Source of the DNA: JAAEQG01 sp023133475
GTDB lineage: Bacteria > Planctomycetota > Phycisphaerae > UBA1845
Assembly (NCBI GenBank): GCA_030631415.1
Contig: DAOVLE010000222.1
Span: 1-8,587 of the forward strand
Length of the DNA stretch: 8,587 bases
Direction: 5' to 3'
Under the pieces are notes generated by a model, which worked only from the letters and a program-made list of their open reading frames with translations, was not told where the DNA came from and ran no database searches. Below are positions 1 through 6,547 of the stretch, piece after piece. Each line of letters begins with the position of its first letter. The first letter of the stretch is position 1. The translations under genes and the position numbers were made by a program.

Positions 1-5
1 CCGCA

Positions 6-38
6 CCATGCCACAAAGGCGGGTGGAACCCGCCCTAC
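6..38 (-). repeat. Palindromic intergenic repeat, long copy 1
   Basis: Read on the minus strand, the element begins GTAGGGCGGG, then TTCCA, then CCCGCC, followed by a tail ending in GGCATGG. The inner arms GGCGGGT (18-24) and ACCCGCC (28-34) can form a hairpin. The whole 33-base unit matches 6515-6547 at 30 of 33 positions in the same orientation, and its core recurs at 3780-3800 and 3808-3828. No gene end is visible next to this copy. It resembles REP-type (repetitive extragenic palindromic) elements; that classification is inferred from its structure and copy number. Confidence 0.85.
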
Positions 39-141
39 AACTGTGATTGCGCCGTTTTCTCAGTTTTTCACACTCCATTCTTTACGCTCACCTACTACAC
101 GCTCTTCTTCTACGCGCTCCACATTCCACGCTCCCCTTCGG

Positions 142-178
142 GTCGCCGCTAAACGCTGCGGACTTGTCGCCGCTAAAC
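142..178 (+). repeat. 13-base direct repeat, 24-base period
   Basis: The word GTCGCCGCTAAAC occurs at 142-154 and again at 166-178, exactly 24 bases apart. The first copy is followed by GCTGCGGACTT, and the second by a different sequence (ACCCGCGTG). It may be a remnant of a tandem repeat or two copies of a dispersed repeat. No function can be assigned. Confidence 0.7.
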
Positions 179-216
179 ACCCGCGTGCACACATAACGAT
201 AATGTTTCCCATCCCC

Positions 217-295
217 CCATTTTCCATTTTTCATTTTCAATTTTCCATTTTCTCCATTCTCAATTCTCAATTCTCCATTCTCCATTCTCAATTCC
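217..295 (+). repeat. Heptamer tandem-repeat tract, C(C/A)ATT(C/T)T units
   Basis: From 254 to 295 there are six exact heptads in register: CCATTCT, CAATTCT, CAATTCT, CCATTCT, CCATTCT, CAATTCC. The preceding 217-253 holds more degenerate, T-richer versions (CCATTTT, CATTTTC, AATTTTC) with some register slips. The strand is almost entirely pyrimidine plus A and contains no G from 217 to 295, in sharp contrast with the GC-rich genes. It resembles the short tandemly repeated heptamers described in cyanobacteria and seen in other phyla. It lies about 140 bases upstream of the GH31 start, so it is probably upstream of or near the promoter. Confidence 0.9.
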
Positions 296-417
296 TCTCA
301 GCAGTTGGGGGTGCAAATGCTCATGCTTGCATCGTTGGCTCGAGTCGGCTACTGTCGCGAGTCTGCGGAGTGGTTCTGCGGAATGACATCAGAATGGTAT
401 ATCCCAATACTTTTCGC

Positions 418-422
418 AGGAG
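418..422 (+). promoter_or_regulatory. SD sequence of the GH31 gene, decides the start
   Basis: AGGAG lies 10 bases before the ATG at 433 and 7 bases before an in-frame GTG at 430. It directly precedes a signal-peptide-like N-terminus. This supports a start at 430/433 over the earlier in-frame ATG at 394 or the far upstream GTG at 43. Confidence 0.75.
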
Positions 423-432
423 TTCGGTTGTG

Positions 433-3400
433 ATGCTGCGTCTGCTCTTACCGGTTGTGGTTTTGGCTGTCACATCTCGTGGATCACTCGGCATGGACAA
501 GGAACTCAATCCGATGGCGAACCCCGCGGCGATCGTCGTGTCTGGCAATGCCCGCTTTACCGTGCTGACCTCCGCTCTGATCCGCATGGAATGGGCACCG
601 ACCGGCTCGCTCGAAGACCGCGCGTCACTGGTGTTCGTGAACCGGCGCCTGATGGTTCCGGGTTTCGAGGTCGTTCGAGACGGCGGTTGGCTGTCCATCC
701 GGACGGATCGGCTGACGTTGCGGTACAAGCAAGGCAGTGGGCCTTTCCGCGGGGACAACCTCTCGGTCCGGCTTACGTTGAATGGTAAGCCGATCGTCTG
801 GACTCCAGGGATGGAGAACCCGGGCAACCTGAAAGGCACCTATCGAACGCTCGATTGTGTTTCTGGCTCTATTTCTCTGCCGCCGGGCTTGTTGTCGCGG
901 GACGGTTGGGTTGTGGTGGACGATTCACGGCGACTGCTCTTTGAAGATCGGGCGGAGGCGCCTTGGCCCTGGGCCACCCCACGTGCGGGGAAACAGGCTA
1001 TCGACTGGTATTTCTTCGGCTATGGTCACGATTACGGGCAGGCTTTGCGCGACTTCACCCGCGTGGCGGGGCGAATCCCGCTGCCGCCACAGTTCACCTT
1101 TGGGGCGTGGTGGTCGCGCTATTGGGCCTACTCGGATGCGGAACTCAAGGAGTTGGTTCAGGAGTTCGACCAGAACGACGTCCCACTCGACGTGCTGGTG
1201 ATCGACATGGACTGGCACCTCGACGGGTGGACCGGATACACCTGGAACCCCAAGCACTTCCCCGACCCGGAAGGCTTCCTCCGCTGGGTGCACGAGCAGG
1301 GCCTACGGGTGACGCTGAACCTGCATCCAGCCGACGGTGTGAAGAAGCACGAGAAGGCATTCGCAGGCATGGCGCGGGCGATGGGCCTGAACCCTGAGAC
1401 GGCCGACCATATACCATTCGACTGCACCGACCCGGGCTATGTGACCGCCTACTTCGACCATCTACACCATCCGCTGGAGCGTGAGGGCGTGGACTTCTGG
1501 TGGATCGACTGGCAGCAAGGCGAGAAGACCCGGTTCGAGGGGTTGGACCCGCTCTGGTGGCTGAACTATTTGCACTGGACGGACATGGAATGGAACCCGG
1601 CCCGAAACGGCAAACGCCCGATAATGTTTAGCCGCTGGGGCGGGCTGGGCAACCATCGGTATCAGATCGGGTTCTCGGGCGACACGTACTGCAATTGGGT
1701 TTCGTTGGCCTATCAGCCGTACTTCACCGCCACCGCCGGCAACGTGTGCTACCCGTACTGGAGCCACGATATCGGCGGGCATCAGCCGGGCCCGGTCGAT
1801 CCGGAGTTGTATGCCCGTTGGATTCAGTGGGGCATCTTCAGCCCCATCCTGCGAACCCACACCACCAAGAACCCCAAGGCAGAGCGGCGGATATGGAAGT
1901 TCCCCGATGAGGTCTTCCAGGCTGCCCGGCAGGCTTTTCAGCTCCGCCATGCCCTGATCCCGTATATATACACCGCCGCAAGACAATGCTACGACACCGC
2001 CCTGCCGCTCTGTCGGCCGTTGTACTACGAGTGGCCTGAATTGGGCGAAGCCTACACCCACCCCAACGAGTATCTGTTCGGCGATGATCTGCTGGTCGCC
2101 CCGGTTGCCAGGTCGATCGACCAGATCAGCGGGTGTGCCGAAGTCCGCGTGTGGCTTCCGCCGGGGAAGTGGACGAACTGGTTCACCGGGCGTACCTATA
2201 CCGGGCCGGATCAGATTCTGCTGTCGGTCCCACTGGATGAGATTCCTCTTTTCGCCCGCGAGGGGGCTATAATCCCCGCCCAGCCGAAGATGAAGCGTGT
2301 GAATGAGAAACCCGCGGACCCACTCATTCTGCACATCTGGCCTGGCGAATCGGGCAGCACGCGGGTGTACGAGGATGACAATGAGACGACCAGCTATCAG
2401 CATGGGGCATGCACCTGGACGCCGATAGCTCACAAACTGGTTGACGATCTACGATACGTCACCATAGACCCAGTCGAGGGTTCCTTTGACGGCATGCTCG
2501 TCGAGCGTCGTTATGAGGTGCGATTGCGTGACGTTTGGCCGGCGGCGGAAGTCGCCCTCAATGGCACCATGCTACGGAAGGCTGCAGGCCCCGCCGACCC
2601 CGGTTGGTGGTATGACGTGCAAACTTTGAGCGTAGTCATCCGTCTGCCGCGTCTACCGGTGAATCGTCGGGCGGAGATTTGTGTCACCCCGTGTTTGTCT
2701 CTGGCGGCAGGGCTTCGGGGGCAACTGAACCGTCTTGCGGAAGTCACGAAGATGCTGCCGGCAGATGCGCCGATTCGGCTAAACGAGTTGACCGAGCTTC
2801 GCCGCCGGCTCGCTGCCGGCAAGCTGTCTCCTCAAGAGATGTCCGATTCGATCCATCATTACGGGAAACGGCTGCTCGAAGCCTGGAAGGACTCGCGGGT
2901 GGCATCAGCCGCCGTTCGCCGCCGGGCGCTGATGCGTCTGTTGGGCGTTCAGTGCCAGGTTGACGTAACGGTGGCAGGTGACGGCGGCAATTGTATCAGC
3001 GTCAGCGAGGCGGTCGTGGTGTCGCCGGCGGCTGATGTTCTGGGGGCTGCGTCCGGTCGATTCGAGTTATCCGCTCCGCCGAACTGGTCCATTTCGGGGC
3101 CGACCACCTGGTCCGTAGCCCGCCTTCGGCAAGATCAGCCGGTTTCGTTCGCGGTAACGCTGACACTTGATGGGCCTTTGCAAACCACCGTGCTGGGATG
3201 GCGGTTCACACTGGAGGCTGACGATTTGCGGCTTGAGGTTCCTGGGCGTCAAGTGTTGTTTCCGTCGATTAACCGTTGGTGGGTGGTGGGGCCTTTCTCC
3301 GCGGAATTCAAGACGGGGCTTGATCAGGTGTTCCCGCCGGAGCAGAAGATTGACTTGCAAGCCACCTACAAAGGCGTCAAAGACCAGAAGATCGGCTGGC

Positions 3401-3783
3401 GCAAGGTGGGACGTGAAATCACTCCGGGAGCCGACTTTACCGAAGAGTTCTTCGTCAGGCTGAACGAGGTGTTCAGCGGGCATCATCATAATGCGGTCTG
3501 CTATGCCCTGACCTACCTGCACGCTCCGGTGGATACCGATGCTACGCTGGCTTTTGGGACGGACGACGGGGTGGTCATCTGGCTCAACGGCGAGGAGATA
3601 CATCGCCATCAGGTAGGCCGGGCTTATCAGTCCAAGCAGGATCGCATTCCCGTTCGCCTGAAGAAGGGATCGAACAGCCTGCTGCTCAAGATAAGCCAAT
3701 GGGGCGGGGACTGGGGCTTCTGCGTACACGTGGAGGACGCCGAGGGTCAGCCGTTGACTTCCGTAAAGCCGATCAGCCCGTAG
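433..3783 (+). CDS. Secreted family GH31 alpha-glycosidase with C-terminal accessory domains
   Basis: Predicted 1116-residue exported enzyme that removes terminal alpha-linked sugars, probably glucose or xylose. Residues 1-20 form a signal peptide (MLRLLLPVVVLAVTS), though its cleavage site is weak. The N-terminal beta domain (about 38-215, ARFTVLTSALIRMEW) is typical of GH31. The barrel spans about 216-520: substrate-site stretch LVIDMDWH (255-262), nucleophile D359 in WWIDWQQG, acid/base D417 in GFSGD, then YWSHDIGGH (442-450). C-terminal beta domains follow, with PLFAREGAIIP (605-615) and RVYEDDNE (644-651). Beyond the usual GH31 end come a helical segment (about 755-830), a beta domain (about 840-935) and a beta-sandwich-like module (about 945-1105; RWWVVGPF, GTDDGVVIWLNGEE, WGGDWGFCV) that I take to be ligand-binding. 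At 1116 residues it is far longer than the roughly 650-800 usual for bacterial GH31. The family is secure from the catalytic motifs; the subfamily and substrate (alpha-glucosidase, alpha-xylosidase or other) are not. It is probably cotranscribed with the pullulanase gene 63 bases downstream. Confidence 0.92.
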   Translation: MLRLLLPVVVLAVTSRGSLGMDKELNPMANPAAIVVSGNARFTVLTSALIRMEWAPTGSLEDRASLVFVNRRLMVPGFEVVRDGGWLSIRTDRLTLRYKQGSGPFRGDNLSVRLTLNGKPIVWTPGMENPGNLKGTYRTLDCVSGSISLPPGLLSRDGWVVVDDSRRLLFEDRAEAPWPWATPRAGKQAIDWYFFGYGHDYGQALRDFTRVAGRIPLPPQFTFGAWWSRYWAYSDAELKELVQEFDQNDVPLDVLVIDMDWHLDGWTGYTWNPKHFPDPEGFLRWVHEQGLRVTLNLHPADGVKKHEKAFAGMARAMGLNPETADHIPFDCTDPGYVTAYFDHLHHPLEREGVDFWWIDWQQGEKTRFEGLDPLWWLNYLHWTDMEWNPARNGKRPIMFSRWGGLGNHRYQIGFSGDTYCNWVSLAYQPYFTATAGNVCYPYWSHDIGGHQPGPVDPELYARWIQWGIFSPILRTHTTKNPKAERRIWKFPDEVFQAARQAFQLRHALIPYIYTAARQCYDTALPLCRPLYYEWPELGEAYTHPNEYLFGDDLLVAPVARSIDQISGCAEVRVWLPPGKWTNWFTGRTYTGPDQILLSVPLDEIPLFAREGAIIPAQPKMKRVNEKPADPLILHIWPGESGSTRVYEDDNETTSYQHGACTWTPIAHKLVDDLRYVTIDPVEGSFDGMLVERRYEVRLRDVWPAAEVALNGTMLRKAAGPADPGWWYDVQTLSVVIRLPRLPVNRRAEICVTPCLSLAAGLRGQLNRLAEVTKMLPADAPIRLNELTELRRRLAAGKLSPQEMSDSIHHYGKRLLEAWKDSRVASAAVRRRALMRLLGVQCQVDVTVAGDGGNCISVSEAVVVSPAADVLGAASGRFELSAPPNWSISGPTTWSVARLRQDQPVSFAVTLTLDGPLQTTVLGWRFTLEADDLRLEVPGRQVLFPSINRWWVVGPFSAEFKTGLDQVFPPEQKIDLQATYKGVKDQKIGWRKVGREITPGADFTEEFFVRLNEVFSGHHHNAVCYALTYLHAPVDTDATLAFGTDDGVVIWLNGEEIHRHQVGRAYQSKQDRIPVRLKKGSNSLLLKISQWGGDWGFCVHVEDAEGQPLTSVKPISP

Positions 3784-3800
3784 GGCGGGTTTCACCCGCC
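3780..3800 (+). repeat. Palindromic repeat overlapping the GH31 stop codon
   Basis: This copy of the GTAGGGCGGG / CCCGCC element has the loop variant TTTCA. Its TAG at positions 2-4 is the stop codon of the GH31 gene (3781-3783). Arms GGCGGGT (3784-3790) and ACCCGCC (3794-3800) form a 7-bp stem with a 3-base loop. No T-run follows, so it is not a classical intrinsic terminator. A role in mRNA 3'-end protection or read-through control is possible but inferred. Confidence 0.85.
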
Positions 3801-3807
3801 GTCATTC

Positions 3808-3832
3808 GTAGGGCGGGTTCCACCCGCCCTAC
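3808..3832 (+). repeat. Perfect hairpin repeat before the pullulanase gene
   Basis: The arms GTAGGGCGGG (3808-3817) and CCCGCCCTAC (3823-3832) are perfectly complementary around a TTCCA loop, giving a GC-rich 10-bp stem. It is the second copy in tandem after 3780-3800, and the left arm of that copy could also pair with the right arm here. It ends one base before the SD of the next gene. There is no U-tract, so termination is unlikely. Confidence 0.88.
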
Positions 3833-3833
3833 T

Positions 3834-3839
3834 GAGGAA
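3834..3839 (+). promoter_or_regulatory. SD sequence of the pullulanase gene
   Basis: GAGGAA lies 7 bases before the ATG at 3847, a good spacing. It starts one base after the perfect hairpin at 3808-3832, so the folding of that stem could affect ribosome access. Confidence 0.8.
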
Positions 3840-3846
3840 TACTATT

Positions 3847-6366
3847 ATGTTGCGACTATTTACCGTGTTTCTGTCTATCGCGGGGACCGTTGCCGCCGAC
3901 GATGGCTCCAAACAGGCCCCGAAACAACTCCTGACCATCCACTACCACCGCTTCGACGGTGACTACGACAAACCAAGCCTGTGGACCTGGGACGAACAAC
4001 TAAAACGCACACCCCAAAACAAGGAACTCTTCCCGGTCGGCAGAGATGACTTCGGCGTGATCTTCAAACTGGACCCGAGCAAGTACGGGCGTCGGAACGA
4101 CCGAATCGGCTTTCTCCCACGGCTGAAGCAGAACTGGGACTTCAAGGACAGCCCAGACCGCTACTGGTCGCCGGAGATGGGATACGAAGTCTATCTGGTC
4201 GAGGGGCGCAACCAAGTCTACACCTCCCCGCCTGACGTCCGCCCAAAGTTGCTCAGTGCGACCCTGGACCGCCCCAATACGATCACGCTGCACTTTACTC
4301 ACTCCATGAAAGCGATGCCGGCTGACGAAATCACTTTGCGCGACCAGACCGGTAGCGTGAGAACTATCGCGGCGGTCACACCCGTAAACGCCCGACGAGG
4401 TAAGAAAGCCCGATGCTTCAAAATCAGGACCGCAAAACCACTCGAACTCTTCGAGCACGATTACGAAGTCGAGGTGCGCGGATTTGCAACCCGCCGGGTG
4501 CGGCTGGGCCAGGTGCTCACCAGCAAACAGTTCCATGATCCCGATGCCCAAATGGGGGCAACCTACACCCCAGTAGCCACAACCTTCCGCGTCTTTTCTC
4601 CAATGGCTGATGCGGTCGAGGTGGTGATCTCCCAGGCACGGACGGGCGGGCAGAACAACGCAGCCTACCCGATGACCAGAAATAAACACGGTGTCTGGTC
4701 CGCCACCATCGAGGGCGACCTGAAAAATCAATACTACGCCTACAAGCTCCGTGGGCCTGACCTGGACCCCAATCGCGAAGTCACCGACGTATCAGCCGTC
4801 TGTGCCCAGGGTCTGGACGGTTGGGCTGTGATCGTGGATTTGGATGCCACCGATCCGCCGGGCTTCGATCCCTCGGCGTATGTGAAGTTGCCTAACCACA
4901 CCGATGCGGTCCTCTACGAGATGCACGTGCGCGATTTCTCAATCGCCGCCAACTCAGGGATAGAGCACAAAGGCAAATACCTGGGCCTGGCGGAGACCGG
5001 CACACACCTGCCCGGCGACCCGGGCATCAAGACCGGGCTCGATCATCTGGTGGAGTTGGGCATTACCCACGTCCACCTGCTGCCCGTGCAGGACTTTGAA
5101 AACAACGAAAGCAGAGACCAGTACAACTGGGGCTACGTGACCATGTTCTTCAACACGCCGGAGGGCTGGTTTGCCACCACGCCGGAAGGTGATGCCCGGA
5201 TTCGCGAGTTCAAACAGGCTGTCCAGGCCTTCCACGAGCACGGTATCGGGGTGGTCATGGACGTGGTCTACAACCACACCGCCTCGCGGGCGACGTTCGA
5301 GTTGACCGCCCCGGGCTACTATTTCCGCATGCGCCCGGACGGCAGTTTCTGGAACGGTTCCGGCTGCGGCAATGAGATGGCCAGCGAGAACTCCATGGTG
5401 CGCAAGTTCATCGTGGACTCGCTGGTGTACTGGGCCACCGAGTACGGGATTGACGGGTTCCGCTTTGACCTGATGGGGCTGACGGACTTAGCCACCTTGA
5501 AACTGATCCGTGACCGCTTGCGTGAGATCAATCCGTCAGTGCTGTTGTATGGTGAGCCGTGGACCGGTGGGCAATCCGGCATAAAGCACATCACCGACAA
5601 GAATGCCATCCGCGGCAGTGGGATAGCAGCCTTCAACGACCACCTCCGCGATGGGATCAAGGGTGATCGCAACGGTGGCGCCCCGGGTTTCGTCCAGACC
5701 GGCGACCGCGTAGACCGCATCCGCAGTGGCATCGAGGGTGCAATCCACGACTGGGCTATCAGCCCCACCGATGTGATCAGCTACTGTGCCTGCCACGACA
5801 ACCTGTCCACCTGGGACAAAATCGTCCAGTCGGCACCTTGGGCATCGTTGGAGATGAAGAAGCGTATGCAGCGTTTCGCCGGGTTGCTGGTGTTGACTGC
5901 CCAGGGCATGCCCTTCCTCCACGCCGGGCAGGAGCTTTGCCGGTCCAAGGGCGGCGACCACAACAGCTACAGTGCCCCAGACGAGGTGAACCGGATCGAC
6001 TGGTCGTGGAAGAAAGCCAACAACGACGTGTTCACCTATTACCAGGGTTTGATCGCCTTGCGCAAGGCTCACCCGGTCTTTCGCCTGCACAGCCGGTCCG
6101 AGGTGGAGCGGCGGTTGCGGTTTTTGAGGAATGCGCCCGCGCGGCGTTGTCTGGCCTACACTATTGACGGCCGCAAACTGAGCGGGGAGACCTGTTCCAC
6201 GATATTGGTCTTGTTAAACGGCGAGCGGCGGGATCAGACTTTTACCCTGCCGCCGGGGAGTTGGAAGGTGTCGGCCGACGCCGACCGTGCCGGCGTCGAA
6301 CCATTGTATGATGCAGCCAGGAAGGTCAAGGTATCGGCCCACTCGGGGATGATCTTATGTCGGTAG
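3847..6366 (+). CDS. pulA: Secreted type I pullulanase (GH13 debranching enzyme)
   Basis: An 839-residue exported debranching enzyme expected to hydrolyse alpha-1,6 links in pullulan, starch or glycogen fragments. Residues 1-17 are a signal peptide (MLRLFTVFLSIAGTVAA) with likely cleavage before DDG. Residues about 28-127 are a CBM41 starch-binding domain (IHYHRFDGDY, LWTW). About 132-220 is a pullulanase-type Ig-like domain. About 238-325 is CBM48 (FRVFSPMADAVEVVI). The GH13 barrel runs from about 353 (LYEMHVRDFS) with all four conserved regions: DVVYNH (472-477), GFRFD (537-541, nucleophile D541), YGEPW (568-572, acid/base E570) and CHDN (649-652, transition-state D651). The C-terminal beta domain ends at 839. 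Length and architecture match pullulanases such as that of Thermotoga. The diagnostic YNWGYDP motif reads YNWGYVT here (426-432). The start at 3847 is supported by the SD and signal peptide. The upstream GH31 gene suggests a joint alpha-glucan role; pullulan cleavage itself is inferred from the family. Confidence 0.93.
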   Translation: MLRLFTVFLSIAGTVAADDGSKQAPKQLLTIHYHRFDGDYDKPSLWTWDEQLKRTPQNKELFPVGRDDFGVIFKLDPSKYGRRNDRIGFLPRLKQNWDFKDSPDRYWSPEMGYEVYLVEGRNQVYTSPPDVRPKLLSATLDRPNTITLHFTHSMKAMPADEITLRDQTGSVRTIAAVTPVNARRGKKARCFKIRTAKPLELFEHDYEVEVRGFATRRVRLGQVLTSKQFHDPDAQMGATYTPVATTFRVFSPMADAVEVVISQARTGGQNNAAYPMTRNKHGVWSATIEGDLKNQYYAYKLRGPDLDPNREVTDVSAVCAQGLDGWAVIVDLDATDPPGFDPSAYVKLPNHTDAVLYEMHVRDFSIAANSGIEHKGKYLGLAETGTHLPGDPGIKTGLDHLVELGITHVHLLPVQDFENNESRDQYNWGYVTMFFNTPEGWFATTPEGDARIREFKQAVQAFHEHGIGVVMDVVYNHTASRATFELTAPGYYFRMRPDGSFWNGSGCGNEMASENSMVRKFIVDSLVYWATEYGIDGFRFDLMGLTDLATLKLIRDRLREINPSVLLYGEPWTGGQSGIKHITDKNAIRGSGIAAFNDHLRDGIKGDRNGGAPGFVQTGDRVDRIRSGIEGAIHDWAISPTDVISYCACHDNLSTWDKIVQSAPWASLEMKKRMQRFAGLLVLTAQGMPFLHAGQELCRSKGGDHNSYSAPDEVNRIDWSWKKANNDVFTYYQGLIALRKAHPVFRLHSRSEVERRLRFLRNAPARRCLAYTIDGRKLSGETCSTILVLLNGERRDQTFTLPPGSWKVSADADRAGVEPLYDAARKVKVSAHSGMILCR

Positions 6367-6381
6367 CGTGTCATCAAAACC

Positions 6382-6400
6382 GTAGGGTGGGCAGGGCACC
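6382..6400 (+). repeat. Diverged copy of the GTAGGG repeat after the pullulanase gene
   Basis: GTAGGGTGGGCAGGGCACC starts 15 bases after the pullulanase stop codon. It shares the GTAGGG(C/T)GGG head of the palindromic repeats in this window but has a different middle. It is in the same orientation relative to its gene as the copies at the ends of the GH31 gene and typA. Membership of the same family is likely but not certain. Confidence 0.55.
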
Positions 6401-6492
6401 GGGTGGCACGGACAAGGCCCGCGCCAATACGCCTGGAACAACCACCAAAGCCTCGCCGCGGGCTTTGTCCGTGGTCCTTGCCCGTGCCACCC
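6401..6492. repeat. Long imperfect inverted repeat between convergent genes
   Basis: The left arm GGGTGGCACGGACAAGG (6401-6417) pairs with CCTTGCCCGTGCCACCC (6476-6492) with one mismatch. In an alternative fold, CACGGACAAGGCCCGCG (6407-6423) pairs with CGCGGGCTTTGTCCGTG (6457-6473), with a single G-U pair. The right arm therefore carries two 13-base variants (CACGGGCAAGGAC and CACGGACAAAGCC, read on the minus strand) where the left arm has one. The stem could stop or protect transcripts arriving from both the pullulanase gene and typA. No U-run follows on either strand, so this role is inferred. Confidence 0.8.
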
Positions 6493-6514
6493 AACTACTT
6501 GCCCAGACCACCCG

Positions 6515-6547
6515 CCATGCCAGGAAGGCGGGTGAAACCCGCCCTAC
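6515..6547 (-). repeat. Palindromic intergenic repeat, long copy 2, abutting the typA stop
   Basis: On the minus strand this element begins GTAGGGCGGG immediately after the TAA stop of typA (6550-6548). Arms GGCGGGT (6527-6533) and ACCCGCC (6537-6543) form a hairpin. The 33 bases match 6-38 at 30 positions. Its 21-base core is the exact reverse complement of the copy at 3780-3800. The position suggests 3'-end processing or protection of typA mRNA, by inference. Confidence 0.87.

Larger units (their letters stand above)
1..432. other. Non-coding, repeat-rich region upstream of the GH31 gene
   Basis: No convincing gene lies here. The GH31 reading frame stays open back to a GTG at 43, but the translation of that stretch is low-complexity (runs such as FSIFHFQFSIFSILNSQF) and looks like translated repeats. 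On the other strand, 88-291 is also open, but it reads as repeated MENGE/IENGE units and is best seen as an artefact of the same tract. The stretch contains a palindromic repeat (6-38), loosely repeated ACGCTC-like words around 80-140, a 13-base direct repeat (142-178) and a heptamer tract (217-295). The promoter of the GH31 gene should lie between about 296 and 415. TATATC near 399 is a possible -10 box, but I see no good matching -35 box, so I do not call a promoter. Confidence 0.75.

Noticed and set aside
88..291. Minus-strand 67-residue reading frame
   Set aside because: It translates the heptamer tract into MENGE/IENGE-type repeats and has no SD or recognisable domain.
43..432. Extension of the GH31 protein to a GTG at 43 or the ATG at 394
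   Set aside because: The extension is low-complexity translation of repeats. The start at 433 has a SD sequence and begins a signal-peptide-like sequence.
1462..2433. 323-codon open frame on the minus strand inside the GH31 gene
   Set aside because: It overlaps the conserved GH31 catalytic region, and I recognise no domain; it is a shadow of GC-rich coding sequence.
3780..3832. Intrinsic terminator between the GH31 and pullulanase genes
   Set aside because: The stems are strong but no T-run follows either one; the sequence after the second is the SD of the next gene.
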